This document shows, piece after piece, positions 7,815 to 16,332 of a stretch of DNA of 64,000 bases (the first letter of the stretch is position 1; every line of letters begins with the position of its first letter). The DNA lies in NCBI GenBank assembly GCA_963742315.1, contig CAVULE010000003.1:972009-1036008 (forward strand), read 5' to 3'. Origin of the DNA: AV69 sp963742315 (GTDB lineage Bacteria > Verrucomicrobiota > Verrucomicrobiia > Chthoniobacterales > UBA10450). Below the pieces are notes generated by a model, which saw only the letters and a list, made by a program, of their open reading frames with translations, had not been told where the DNA came from and ran no database searches. Made by a program: the position numbers and the translations under genes.

Positions 7815-8918
7815 GTGAGCGAAGCCGCCGAGAAAAAGACGCCGCTTTACCAGGAACACGTGCGGCTTGGCGCACGAATGGTCCCCTTCGGCGGCTGGCT
7901 CATGCCGGTGCAATACAGTAGCATCGTGGATGAACATCAGACCGTACGAAACGCAATCGGCATGTTCGATATTTCGCACATGGGACAGTTCATCGTCTCG
8001 GGAAATGATGCGCGTGACTGGCTCAACCGCATGCTGACCAATAATGTAGCGAACTTGGACGTCGGTCAGGGGCAATACACTTTTCTCCTCAATAATAACG
8101 GCGGCGTCATTGATGATTTAATTCTCTATCGAATCGGCCAGTCGGAATATCTGCTCGTCGTTAATGCTTCGAAGATTGAGGACGATTTTGCCTGGTTGGA
8201 TAGGCATCGGCAAGGTGGCACAACGCTGAAAAATCGCAGCGCGGATTTTGGTGGCGTCGCTATTCAGGGACCGCGCGTGGTCGATCTTTTCCATGACTTG
8301 TTGGGGCAGAGTGTCGAGCTCCCGGCGCGAAATCACATCGTCGATTTAGTTATTTTAGAAATGCCGGTTTCGATCGCGCGCACCGGTTACACCGGTGAAG
8401 ATGGCGTGGAGGTTTTTTTCCGCGCGAGTGACGCGGCGAAGTTCTGGACTTTTGTTTTGGAACGCGGCGCGAAATTCGGCGCAAAACCCTGCGGTCTGGG
8501 AGCGCGCGATACTTTGCGATTGGAAATGTGTTACCCGCTCAACGGTTCTGATCTCTCCGCCGAACGTAATCCGATCGAGGCCGGGCTCGGCTTTTTCGTC
8601 GATCTCGAGAAACCAAATTTCACCGGGCACGAAAAATTGCTGGAAACGAAAGCAAACGGCGCACGTGAGCGACTCATCGCATTCAAGATGAATGGAAAAG
8701 GTCCGCCGCCGCGCCCGCACTATTCGCTTTTGAAGAACGGCGCACGGGTTGGGGAAATTAGTAGCGGTACGCTTTCGCCGAGCTTGAACATCGGCATCGG
8801 AATGGGGTATGTCTTGGCCGCGTCCGCGACGATCGGGACGCGGTTGGAAGTGGAAATTCGCGGACAAAAATTTCCGGCGACAATCGCAAAGAAACCTCTT
8901 TACAAAAAACAATCATGA
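7815..8918 (+). CDS. gcvT: Glycine cleavage system T protein (aminomethyltransferase)
   Basis: Transfers the methylene group from aminomethyl-lipoyl GcvH to tetrahydrofolate, releasing ammonia. The 367-aa product starts at a GTG; an ATG just upstream is stopped at once. It has the family N-terminus 'LGARMVPFGGWLMPVQY', 'NAIGMFDISHMGQ', 'GQYTFLLNNNGGVIDDL', 'ARTGYTGEDGVEVF' and 'LGARDTLRLEMCYPL', all typical GcvT blocks. Its stop overlaps the gcvH start by 4 bp (ATGA), indicating translational coupling. The decarboxylase gene gcvP is not in the window. Confidence 0.96.
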   Translation: MSEAAEKKTPLYQEHVRLGARMVPFGGWLMPVQYSSIVDEHQTVRNAIGMFDISHMGQFIVSGNDARDWLNRMLTNNVANLDVGQGQYTFLLNNNGGVIDDLILYRIGQSEYLLVVNASKIEDDFAWLDRHRQGGTTLKNRSADFGGVAIQGPRVVDLFHDLLGQSVELPARNHIVDLVILEMPVSIARTGYTGEDGVEVFFRASDAAKFWTFVLERGAKFGAKPCGLGARDTLRLEMCYPLNGSDLSAERNPIEAGLGFFVDLEKPNFTGHEKLLETKANGARERLIAFKMNGKGPPPRPHYSLLKNGARVGEISSGTLSPSLNIGIGMGYVLAASATIGTRLEVEIRGQKFPATIAKKPLYKKQS

Positions 8919-9295
8919 ACGTTCCCGACAATCTCCTTTACACAAAAAGTCATGAATGGATTCGGCGCGAAGGCGACAATATCCGCGTTGGGATCACAGA
9001 CCACGCCCAAGCTGAGTTGACCGATGTTGTTTTTGTCGAACTGCCCAAAGTCGGCACGAATGTGGAAGCAAAAGCGCCGGTGGCGGTGGTGGAATCGGTC
9101 AAGGCCGCAAGCGACATTTACGCGCCCGTCAAAGGTACAGTGTTGGAAGCAAACAATGCGCTGACCAATAACCCTGCTCTGATCAACACTGATCCATTCG
9201 GCGAGGGCTGGATTTTTGCCCTCAAAATCGAAAATCCCGACGATCTCAAAAATCTGCTGAGCGCAGCGGCTTATAAGGAACAGATCGAGGGGTAA
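8915..9295 (+). CDS. gcvH: Glycine cleavage system H protein
   Basis: A 126-aa lipoyl carrier that shuttles the aminomethyl group between GcvP, GcvT and the lipoamide dehydrogenase. 'YTKSHEWIRREGDNIRVGIT' and the lipoylation site 'VVESVKAASDIYAPV' (modified lysine K63) are clear, as is the C-terminal 'NTDPFGEGWIFAL'. Coupled to gcvT by a 4-bp overlap. No gcvP follows. Instead there is a hairpin-rich gap and then a minus-strand gene. Confidence 0.97.
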   Translation: MNVPDNLLYTKSHEWIRREGDNIRVGITDHAQAELTDVVFVELPKVGTNVEAKAPVAVVESVKAASDIYAPVKGTVLEANNALTNNPALINTDPFGEGWIFALKIENPDDLKNLLSAAAYKEQIEG

Positions 9296-9307
9296 TTATT
9301 ATCGGTT

Positions 9308-9424
9308 ATCTCATTAACACAGGCCTTCAGGCCGGTGATTGTCGCCGAGCAGGGAGAGCCGTTTTAACGGCTTTCGTTGCGATTGATCAGGTGTAAGCAC
9401 CGGCCTAAAGGCCGGTATTAATGA
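9308..9424. repeat. Inverted-repeat element with internal hairpins after gcvH
   Basis: Two arms of about 28 nt, one from about 9310 (CTCATTAACACAGGCC...) and one ending near 9424 (...GGCCGGTATTAATGAG), form a large imperfect inverted repeat. Each arm also folds on itself (GGCCT..AGGCC). Between them is GCCGTTTTAACGGC. The element could terminate gcvTH transcription or be a non-autonomous mobile repeat. Confidence 0.65.
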
Positions 9425-9455
9425 GAAGTGATCCGCGTAATCGGCGGTTAATTAT

Positions 9456-9863
9456 CTAGTCTTTGCCGAAGAGCAGATGCTCAACGGCGCACAGGAGCTG
9501 TTCGATTTTCACCGGCACAGCCAGGAAGCTATAGCCGCGTACGATTCCGGCGGACATGAATTGCCGTTCCGAAACAAAGTTGCTCAAACAAAGCAACGGA
9601 ACATGACAAAGATCGCGATCTTTCTGAAGTTGCCGGGCAATGATTTCTCCGTCACTAGCGGAGTTGGTGAGATCGACCATGATTAGATCGGGCCGAAACC
9701 AACGGGCGGCATGAACAGCGAAAGCGGCATCGTGTTCTTCGCGGATGGAATACTTGCCCGCACTTTCAAGAGCGCGGCGGATCGTTTGAGTGACGCGTGT
9801 CTTGTGATCGAGCAGAAGAATTTTTTTGAGGACCTTCACGAAATTGTCTCTTATTCCGAGCAT
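9456..9863 (-). CDS. Stand-alone response-regulator receiver-like protein
   Basis: A 135-aa single-domain protein with a CheY-like pattern: 'KKILLLDHKTR' as strand 1, 'RPDLIMVDLTNS' containing the presumed phospho-acceptor Asp, and 'SFLAVPVKIEQL' at the position of the conserved Lys-Pro. The usual acidic pair is degenerate (LLDHK rather than DD), and the KP motif reads 'VPVK', so phosphorylation may be altered. There is no output domain and no histidine kinase nearby. Confidence 0.75.
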   Translation of the reverse strand: MLGIRDNFVKVLKKILLLDHKTRVTQTIRRALESAGKYSIREEHDAAFAVHAARWFRPDLIMVDLTNSASDGEIIARQLQKDRDLCHVPLLCLSNFVSERQFMSAGIVRGYSFLAVPVKIEQLLCAVEHLLFGKD

Positions 9864-9986
9864 CGCCTATGCCAGTGGAGCGCTTAGGATTTTTTACCCG
9901 CCAATACTCACAGAGTGACTGCAGTCTGCTTTACTCACGCTCTGGTGTACTGGGCGTGTTTCATGCACATTCCGCACCCCGGTGGC

Positions 9987-10703
9987 TCAAAGGAAACTCG
10001 AAACCGTATTGATGGTGAGCGCCAGAATCACGGTGTTGAACCCAAACGACAAGATCCCGTGCAACAGCACCAGCCGCCGCATTTCGCGCGATGTAACATC
10101 CACATCTGAAACCTGGCAGGTCATGCCGATGACGAATGAGAAATACGCGAAGTCGCGGTAGTCCGGCAAATCATCCTCGGGAAAGTTCAGACCACCGGCG
10201 TGTTTTTCTGCGTTAGTTGCGCTGTCGTCATAAAATCTGTGGGCGTAACGCAGTCCGAATACGGCGTGCATTAGCAGCCACGACAGCACTATCGTGGCCA
10301 GAGCGAGCAACAGATGAATCGAAAAAAGATGCCGCTCCTCCGGTTTTCCGCTGCGGATCAGAAATGCGACCGCAAAAAGAGCGGCGCACGCCACAATGAT
10401 AACAAAGATGAAAATGACTGTGCGCCCGATGTCCTGTCGTTGCGCCACCTTTCGGATTTGCTCCAGCGGAGTGAGCGTGACTGTCACCCAGATTAAACCG
10501 AGGATGGCCAAGGCAAAGGCATCATAAGTGGCAAGCGACACCATCCAGAGCGCCTGCGTCCGTAAAGCCAGCCCGACGAGCACGGCCACGATAAATCCAA
10601 GAAAGAACCGATGGTGCGCATCCATCTTCGCAATCGTTTGCAGCACCCGCGCCATGCCGGGATTGAACGAAACGGACTCCGTTTTCGCAAGCGAAACTCC
10701 CAT
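9987..10703 (-). CDS. DUF1345 integral membrane protein
   Basis: About 239 aa with five or so membrane helices. The family pattern is clear: 'YDAFALAILGLIW', a paired-helix segment, 'HAVFGLRYAHRFY', 'DYRDFAYFSFVIGMTCQVSDVD', and a C-terminal 'FGFNTVILALTIN'. The window of helices and the 'YFSF..GMT.Q.SDV' motif are typical of DUF1345 (function unknown). I prefer the ATG at 10703, with AGGA upstream; an in-frame TTG at 10736 would add 11 residues. Confidence 0.85.
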   Translation of the reverse strand: MGVSLAKTESVSFNPGMARVLQTIAKMDAHHRFFLGFIVAVLVGLALRTQALWMVSLATYDAFALAILGLIWVTVTLTPLEQIRKVAQRQDIGRTVIFIFVIIVACAALFAVAFLIRSGKPEERHLFSIHLLLALATIVLSWLLMHAVFGLRYAHRFYDDSATNAEKHAGGLNFPEDDLPDYRDFAYFSFVIGMTCQVSDVDVTSREMRRLVLLHGILSFGFNTVILALTINTVSSFL

Positions 10704-11027
10704 TCCGAGTCCTAGCCGTACTCTGCTCGCGTTCAATTCACGGTTCTCGTTTTATGCTTCACGTTCCATCGTTCTGGGATGTCGGCCGAAGCCGAAATAC
10801 CTCTTGCCATTTGTCATCTCTAACGAACCTCGAGATGCAATATCTTATTCTCGTTAGATGTCGTATCGTTGTGCATCCTTGGAATACCATCTCGCCATCG
10901 TCATTTCGGCCGCGCTTTTGTGTGCGGCCCCCTTCTGCGACTATCCCCAGGTACGGCGAGCACAGAGCGGAGGGGTGGCTTTGAGTGGGCGGCGACGACA
11001 GCGATCCAGACACTTCGCGTAGCTTCC
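10704..11027. other. Gene-poor interval with imperfect inverted repeats
   Basis: No convincing coding sequence. The stretch contains short imperfect inverted repeats (GTCATCTCTAACGA against CGTTAGATGTC around 10815-10865) and two copies of a CGGCCG/CGAAAT-type word, suggesting decayed palindromic repeat material. Confidence 0.35.
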
Positions 11028-11168
11028 ATGAAAAAGCCGTTGAACATAGTTTATTGGATTGGAATGGCCGTATCGCTTGAACTGATTAGCTTCGGGGTAT
11101 GTTGCCACTTTACCATCGATGTAATTATGCGGATCCCTTTCGTTTTCCTTCCCGTCTGTGCCGGCTAA
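11028..11168 (+). CDS. Possible small membrane peptide
   Basis: A 46-aa frame, MKKPLNIVYWIGMAVSLEL then a second hydrophobic stretch ending in 'FVFLPVCAG'. It could form one or two membrane helices. There is no strong ribosome binding site and no recognised family, so this is a tentative call. Confidence 0.25.
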   Translation: MKKPLNIVYWIGMAVSLELISFGVCCHFTIDVIMRIPFVFLPVCAG

Positions 11169-11231
11169 CGATCGGTCTTTGTTGCGTCGAACATTTGCTG
11201 CGACAAAGGAGGTGAGCCCTACACGATCGCA

Positions 11232-11702
11232 ATGAAAATGGCGGCCTTACAGCGATTCTCGAAAATGAAATGCGGGTGCGTTGCCGTTCTCGTCGCTCTT
11301 ACTTTTATCACTTCGAGCCGCGCAGTCCCGCCAGAGAAAAACCCGGCGGAGGCGGTTCGCAATTTTTACGCATGGTACGTGCATGAGGTCGTGAATGGTA
11401 GTCGGCCGCTCGAAAAAGAACGGGAACAAATGCGGAAATTTGTCACGGAGGGCCTACTCAGCCGCATCAACAAAATGCCGAAAGGCCCGGGGGGCTTGGA
11501 CGGCGATTTTTTCCTCAACGCCCAGGCGGTTGATCCGGAATGGGGAAAGAATGTTGCCGTCAGTAACTATTATCTCGGGAAAACAATGTCGAAGCTGGGC
11601 GTAATTCTCACAGGCCGAAAACTCGGTGACCGCCAATTTGAGGTGAAGGTGCTTTTCCAGGAAGGCGCCTGGAAGATTGACGAGGTAAAATTCAGCGACT
11701 GA
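11232..11702 (+). CDS. DUF3828-like secreted protein, paralogue 1
   Basis: 156 aa with a signal-like hydrophobic segment ending near 'TSSRAVP'. The mature part has 'AVRNFYAWYVHEVVNG', 'LEKEREQMRKFVTEGLLSRI', 'DFFLNAQAVDPEW' and a C-terminal 'VLFQEGAWKIDEVKF', the layout of DUF3828-type proteins in the NTF2-like superfamily. Several ATGs are possible (11232, 11238, 11265). A GGAGG lies about 20 nt upstream of the first. The lipoprotein gene at 12588 encodes a clear paralogue, with an unrelated secreted protein between them. Confidence 0.7.
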   Translation: MKMAALQRFSKMKCGCVAVLVALTFITSSRAVPPEKNPAEAVRNFYAWYVHEVVNGSRPLEKEREQMRKFVTEGLLSRINKMPKGPGGLDGDFFLNAQAVDPEWGKNVAVSNYYLGKTMSKLGVILTGRKLGDRQFEVKVLFQEGAWKIDEVKFSD

Positions 11703-11841
11703 GAAAAAACCTTTGACGGTATCCTGCGCGAGCGCCTAGCCTTCGCCAACAGTAAGCGAGTAGGCTTACTTGAATATGGCCGGCCGCATTGGCGTTGAAT
11801 TCGGACGAGCTTTCCTAAACCTCAACTGAAAGAAATTCGAA

Positions 11842-12588
11842 ATGAAATTAATTGTTCGCTTATTGAGTGTTGCAGTAGCTGCTCTATGCCCGCTTGCGCT
11901 TGTTTGGGCGCAAAGCTCGCCTAGTGAAAAGCTGTCCGCGGCGGCTTCGTCGGCTCCGGCACGTAGCGATGTTTATCACGTTTACTTTGGCAAAGCTGCT
12001 GCCGGGAAGGCCGTTCAGTTGGCGGAAATGCTGAAAACACCAAATCCGAAAGACCCGATGCCGGGGCATTTTATTCTTCTGCGCCATCAGGAAGGCGATG
12101 CGTGGGATTATTGCCTGATCACACATATGGGCGCCAAGGCGACGGTCGATGCCACGCCGTTTCAGGTCCCCGCGGCCATGCGCGACGTGAGCGACTGGCA
12201 TAACGATACGTTCGTGAACGGACCGTCGTGGGAAGAATTCACCAAGGCGATGGCTATTTCCGCTGACGCCAAGAGCAAGAGTAGAGGATCGGTTTACGTC
12301 GTCTCGGTCTTTCGGCCCACGCCAGGACATCGTGAGGATTTGGAAAATATACTATCAGCGCCACCGAATCGTCCCAGCGACACTTCTGCTGGTACCGTCC
12401 TTATGCAGCATCTCGAAGGTGCCCCGTGGACTTTTCTAAGCGTTGTTCGGTACAACTCGTGGCAGGACTTTGCCACGAACGATATGAACAATGTGACCCA
12501 ATCTAACAAGAATGAGGGCGGCTGGTTTGCTTTTCGCCAGTACAGCGCCTTCCACACTGATACTCTGACTGATCGCATTGCGCCGTAA
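11842..12588 (+). CDS. Secreted protein with two internally duplicated alpha/beta halves
   Basis: 248 aa with a signal peptide ending 'ALVWAQ'. The mature protein has two similar halves. The first has 'VYHVYFGKAAAGKAVQLAEM' then 'FILLRHQEGDAWDYCLITHM'. The second has 'VYVVSVFRPTPGHREDLENI' then 'VLMQHLEGAPWTFLSVVRY'. This looks like a tandem duplication of a ferredoxin-like dimeric alpha/beta-barrel unit, an inference from pattern. The stop overlaps the next ATG by one base (TAATG), so it is coupled to the downstream lipoprotein. No named family recognised. Confidence 0.7.
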   Translation: MKLIVRLLSVAVAALCPLALVWAQSSPSEKLSAAASSAPARSDVYHVYFGKAAAGKAVQLAEMLKTPNPKDPMPGHFILLRHQEGDAWDYCLITHMGAKATVDATPFQVPAAMRDVSDWHNDTFVNGPSWEEFTKAMAISADAKSKSRGSVYVVSVFRPTPGHREDLENILSAPPNRPSDTSAGTVLMQHLEGAPWTFLSVVRYNSWQDFATNDMNNVTQSNKNEGGWFAFRQYSAFHTDTLTDRIAP

Positions 12589-13043
12589 TGTTCGGGCTGC
12601 CCCGGAAGACGCTATCGCTAATTATCGCGACGTGCACACTCCTAGCCGGCTGCCAGCGCGGGCCGAACCCGGCTGACACGGTTCGCAATGCCTATGGCTG
12701 GTATCTGCGCGAGCTGAAGAGTGGAGTTAACCCGCTGGAGCAAAAACGAGCTGAGCTCAAAGAATTCGTAACCGACAATTTTCTGGCGAGTCTCGATAAC
12801 ATGCGCTCCGAGCTGGAGGCCAGTCCGCTTATGGACGCGCAGGACTTCGATGCCAAACTGTCGGTTGAGAAGGTTACGAGCGATCGCCGGGCCGCGACCG
12901 TGCGAATTGGACTAAGCGGTCGTCTCTTTGGTCAGCACGCGTTGAATGTTTACCTGGTAAAGATAGATGGCAGGTGGAAAGTGGACGATGTAAAGCTACT
13001 TGAACAATTGTCGTTAGCTGAAAAATCCGAGCGAACTGGTTGA
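12588..13043 (+). CDS. DUF3828-like lipoprotein, paralogue 2
   Basis: 151 aa with a lipoprotein signal ending TLLAGC. The mature region matches the protein at 11232 block for block: 'TVRNAYGWYLRELKSG', 'LEQKRAELKEFVTDNFLASL', 'SPLMDAQDFDA', and C-terminal 'KIDGRWKVDDVKLL'. It is predicted to be membrane-anchored and periplasmic. It starts on the stop codon of the upstream gene, so the group is probably one transcript. Confidence 0.75.
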   Translation: MFGLPRKTLSLIIATCTLLAGCQRGPNPADTVRNAYGWYLRELKSGVNPLEQKRAELKEFVTDNFLASLDNMRSELEASPLMDAQDFDAKLSVEKVTSDRRAATVRIGLSGRLFGQHALNVYLVKIDGRWKVDDVKLLEQLSLAEKSERTG

Positions 13044-13243
13044 AAGGCCCAGAGTCATCAGCGAGAAGGCGACTGGGAAGTCGCCACCCGAGTCACTAAT
13101 AGATTCCGGCCTGAGCTGTGAGACCACCACGATGGCGGTGATGTCGCTCCGAACCTTTCCCGTCACCCCCTCGCGCGCTCCACCGCACGTGGGGCGAAGA
13201 TTTTTCGAGACAGCGCGGCACGATAATCGCATTAAGTTCGCTC

Positions 13244-13881
13244 GTGCACAAAACCGTCATGACCGAGGAGCTGGATCGCATCCTGCAAACGCGTGCCGGT
13301 CGCCGGGTGGAATACCTCGGTATCACCCGGACGTCGCCTGGAAGCGATTATCGGCGTTACGGTCGGCATACTCGCCGGCAGCGTTGCTTGATTGGATTCG
13401 GGGCCGATTCAATTATCGAAGTAGCCTCGAGCTGAGTCCTATTATGGTGGCTGGCGGAAGGCTCGATTGAATCGCGATCGCGCGGCCCATCGATTGGTCG
13501 GCGCCTGCTTTTTTGCGCTTGCCGCCTACATCGCAATTGGCGCCTCTGTCGGACTTGCTAAGACACGAAGCACTGCGCGTCACTTATTTCGGCATCCTCT
13601 ATGCGGGAGCGTGTGTCGTTGTCATGCCTCTTTTGGCGCGAGCGAAACGTCGCGTCGCTGTGCGGCTGAACAGCAATGCTCTTCATGCTGACTCTCATCA
13701 GAGCGACATCTGCGCTTATCTCTCGGTAATATTACTTCTCGGTCTCGCACTCAACGCCGCTCTGGGCTGGTGGTGGGCCGATCCAATTGCCGCCCTTTGC
13801 ATGCTGCCAATCATCATCCGCGAAGGCATCGCCGGCTGGTGTGGCAAAACCTGTTCGCACGCGCATTTTGAGATGGAGTAG
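13244..13881 (+). pseudogene. Cation diffusion facilitator-like transporter, decayed
   Basis: CDF-type segments appear in order but in different frames: 'RRVEYLGIT', 'RLEAIIGVTVGILAGSVA', 'LIGFGADSIIEVASS', then an in-frame stop, 'VLLWWLAE', 'RAAHRLVGACFFALAAYIAI', and 'DLLRHEALRVTYFGILY' through 'LHADSHQSDICAYLS' and 'GWWWADPIAALCMLPIIIRE'. At least four frameshifts (about 13340, 13387, 13460-13490 and 13550) and a TGA near 13433 break the gene. The 3' third, from about 13557, is intact in one frame. No complete transporter can be made. Confidence 0.8.
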
Positions 13882-13919
13882 GTTGCTCAGCGGCGCTTCC
13901 CGGGCAACTGTGAGCGCTC

Positions 13920-14939
13920 ATGCCGGATCGACTAACCACCGATATCATCGACGCCGAATTAGCTCCGGGCGCGCGTAATGCCATCCGCGTTTGTCTTCGG
14001 CTCCAACCTACCGAGCGCATCACCATCATTACCGACGAAGCGACGACCGAGATTGCAGCGGCGTTGCAGGCGGAAGTGGAAGAAGTGGGCGCCGCTCACG
14101 CCGTTTTCGTGTTGGAAAATTACACGGAGCGCCCGCTCACTCGTATGCCGAAGATCATTCTGGATGATCTGGCACAATCGCAGGTCTCAATCTTCGCGGC
14201 GCAAACTTTGACCGGTGAACTTGGCTCCCGCATCGAGATGACCGCGGTGATAAACAAAAATCACATTCGTCATGGCCACATGGTCAACATCAACCGGCAG
14301 ATCATGGTTGAAGGAATGCGCGCCGATTTCATTGCGGTTGATGCGCTGAGCCAGCGTCTGGTCGAGCGCGCCCGCAAAACTGAACGCATCCGCTGCCAAA
14401 CGCCACACGGGACGGAATTTGAAGCGGAGTTTTCTCCAAAACTAAAATGGTTGAAGACAAGTGGGCTGATCACGCCTGAGAAATGGGGCAATCTTCCGGG
14501 AGGCGAAATCTTCACTTCCCCGAAAAACTGCAACGGCACCTTTGTTATAGATGGCGTGGTGGGCGATTATCTTTGTGCGAAATATGGTGATCTAGCCGCC
14601 GCGCCCCTCACTGTCGAAGTGGAAAACAGCCGCATCCGATCAATGCGATCGGAGAACAAAAAGTTGCTCGAGGAATTTCGTGGCTACACCAGCACCGATG
14701 AGAATAGCAACCGAGTGGGCGAATTTGCCATTGGCACAAACACCGCATGCACCCATGTAATTGGTAATATTTTACAGGACGAAAAAATTCCCGGCGTTCA
14801 CCTCGCCTTTGGTCATCCGTACGCCGAGCACACCGGCGCGAACTGGCTTTCAAAAACGCATATCGACTGTGTCGGGCGCGATTTCGACATCTGGTTCGAC
14901 GGCGCGCAAGTGATGCGGGATGGGAAGTTTTTAGTGTGA
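13920..14939 (+). CDS. M29-like aminopeptidase (thermophilic metalloprotease family)
   Basis: 339 aa. The C-terminal half has family blocks: 'NLPGGEIFTSP', 'DENSNRVGEFAIGTN', 'IPGVHLAFGHPY' and 'SKTHIDCVGRDFDIWFDG'. Glu, His and Asp residues in these blocks supply the two-metal site in M29 enzymes. The N-terminal half is an alpha/beta domain starting 'GARNAIRVCLRLQPTERITI'. The likely reaction is removal of N-terminal amino acids from peptides in the cytoplasm; there is no signal peptide. Slightly shorter than classical M29 enzymes (about 370-410 aa). Confidence 0.75.
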   Translation: MPDRLTTDIIDAELAPGARNAIRVCLRLQPTERITIITDEATTEIAAALQAEVEEVGAAHAVFVLENYTERPLTRMPKIILDDLAQSQVSIFAAQTLTGELGSRIEMTAVINKNHIRHGHMVNINRQIMVEGMRADFIAVDALSQRLVERARKTERIRCQTPHGTEFEAEFSPKLKWLKTSGLITPEKWGNLPGGEIFTSPKNCNGTFVIDGVVGDYLCAKYGDLAAAPLTVEVENSRIRSMRSENKKLLEEFRGYTSTDENSNRVGEFAIGTNTACTHVIGNILQDEKIPGVHLAFGHPYAEHTGANWLSKTHIDCVGRDFDIWFDGAQVMRDGKFLV

Positions 14940-14995
14940 TTTTTGGCGGAGCTGGTGTCGTGGGTGATCTGGCGGAAACCTGCTGGCGCCGACGA

Positions 14996-15124
14996 CGAAG
15001 CACGAATGACGAATGACGAATGAAATCCGAATTCATCAATGACGAAGGAGCAGATGCAACGCTTTTGCATTATTCGGATTTCGTCATTCCTTCGTCATTA
15101 GACATTCGTCATTCGTCATTTCAA
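14996..15124. repeat. Inverted repeats of GACGAATGAC words
   Basis: The left arm carries repeated 'gacgaatgacgaatga' and the right arm carries 'cattcgtcattcgtcatt' (about 15105-15120), flanking shorter inverted words (AATCCGAAT/ATTCGGATT and GCAACGCTTTTGC). It forms a long cruciform-like structure just before the next gene. Confidence 0.7.
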
Positions 15125-15128
15125 AGCA

Positions 15129-16325
15129 ATGCATCCCGAACTTCGCGCACGCTTCAACTCCGACTTCAGCCCCGAGAAGTATGCCGGCCTCTTGCGCTGC
15201 GTAAACGAAACCGAGAAGTGGCCAGCCGATTTCCGGATTTCGGAAACACCGATTTTTTTGACGCGTGAATTTTGTGATGAGGTGGTAGGCGCGGCTAACG
15301 AGATTGTCGCAAAAACGCGCACAGCGGAATTTGCGCGCCACGCTGCCACCGCTATTCCCTCCGGCTTGGAGGTACCGAATGAAACCGCGCATCCGAACTT
15401 TCTGGTGGTGGATTTCGGAATTTGCACGGTGGGCAATCGGCTTGTTCCGCGCTTGATCGAATTGCAGGCGTTTCCCAGCCTGTTCGGTTTTCAATTGCTC
15501 CTCCTCGGCTGCATGCGCAAAGCTTTTCCGGCGATCCCGCGAGACTGGACCTCGTCCTTCGGCGGAATAGATGATGACGATTATCTTAAACTCTTGCGCA
15601 GAACCATGCTGGGCGACTCCCGACCGGAAAATGTGGTTCTGCTCGAGATCGACCCGGCGAAACAGAAGACACGGGTAGATTTCGCCTGCACCGAATCGCT
15701 TCTCGGTATTCCGCCCGTCTCGCTCACTGACATTACGAAACGTGGACGGCAATTGTTTTATCAACGCGCGGGACGCGAAGTGCGGATTGAACGCATCTAT
15801 AATCGCGTGATTTTTGATGAGCTGCTAAGACGACCGGATTTGAAACTACCATTCAGCTTTCAAGAAGAGCTCGACGTGGTCTGGGTTGGTCATCCAAACT
15901 GGTATTTCCGGATCAGCAAACATTCGTTGCCATTCTTGAAAAGCGCGCATACCGCGCGGGCATTTTTTGCCGACGAATTTCCGGCTGCCGAATCGACCGG
16001 CGATTTCGTCCTGAAGCCGCTCTACTCCTTTGCCGGCCTGGGTGTCGATATGGAACCGACCCGGGAAAAGCTAACGGCATTGACAAATCCGCACGAATGG
16101 ATCTTGCAAGAGAAAGTTCAATACGCGGAATTTGTTCCGACGCCGGAGGGCCCTAAATCCAAGGCGGAAATCCGAATGATGTTTGTCTGGCCGGATAACG
16201 AACCCGACCCAATTCTCGTTAATAATCTGGTGCGGATGAGCCAGGGCAAAATGATGGGAGTCGACTTCAACAAAGACAAGACCTGGGTAGGTTCGAGCAT
16301 CGCGCTCCACCAGCGCGGCAATTAA
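15129..16325 (+). CDS. ATP-grasp-like protein of unknown substrate
   Basis: 398 aa, cytoplasmic, no signal peptide. The C-terminal third has an ATP-grasp-like order: 'GDFVLKPLYSFAGLGVDM' (ATP-binding lysine and small-residue loop), 'EWILQEKVQYAEFVPT', then 'KAEIRMMFVW' and 'NNLVRMSQGKMMGV'. The N-terminal part ('PNFLVVDFGIC', 'IELQAFPSLFGFQL') is unassigned. If the fold is right, it would ligate a carboxylate to an amine or thiol. The cupin gene 7 bp downstream may be cotranscribed. No named family recognised. Confidence 0.55.
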   Translation: MHPELRARFNSDFSPEKYAGLLRCVNETEKWPADFRISETPIFLTREFCDEVVGAANEIVAKTRTAEFARHAATAIPSGLEVPNETAHPNFLVVDFGICTVGNRLVPRLIELQAFPSLFGFQLLLLGCMRKAFPAIPRDWTSSFGGIDDDDYLKLLRRTMLGDSRPENVVLLEIDPAKQKTRVDFACTESLLGIPPVSLTDITKRGRQLFYQRAGREVRIERIYNRVIFDELLRRPDLKLPFSFQEELDVVWVGHPNWYFRISKHSLPFLKSAHTARAFFADEFPAAESTGDFVLKPLYSFAGLGVDMEPTREKLTALTNPHEWILQEKVQYAEFVPTPEGPKSKAEIRMMFVWPDNEPDPILVNNLVRMSQGKMMGVDFNKDKTWVGSSIALHQRGN

Positions 16326-16332
16326 ACATATT

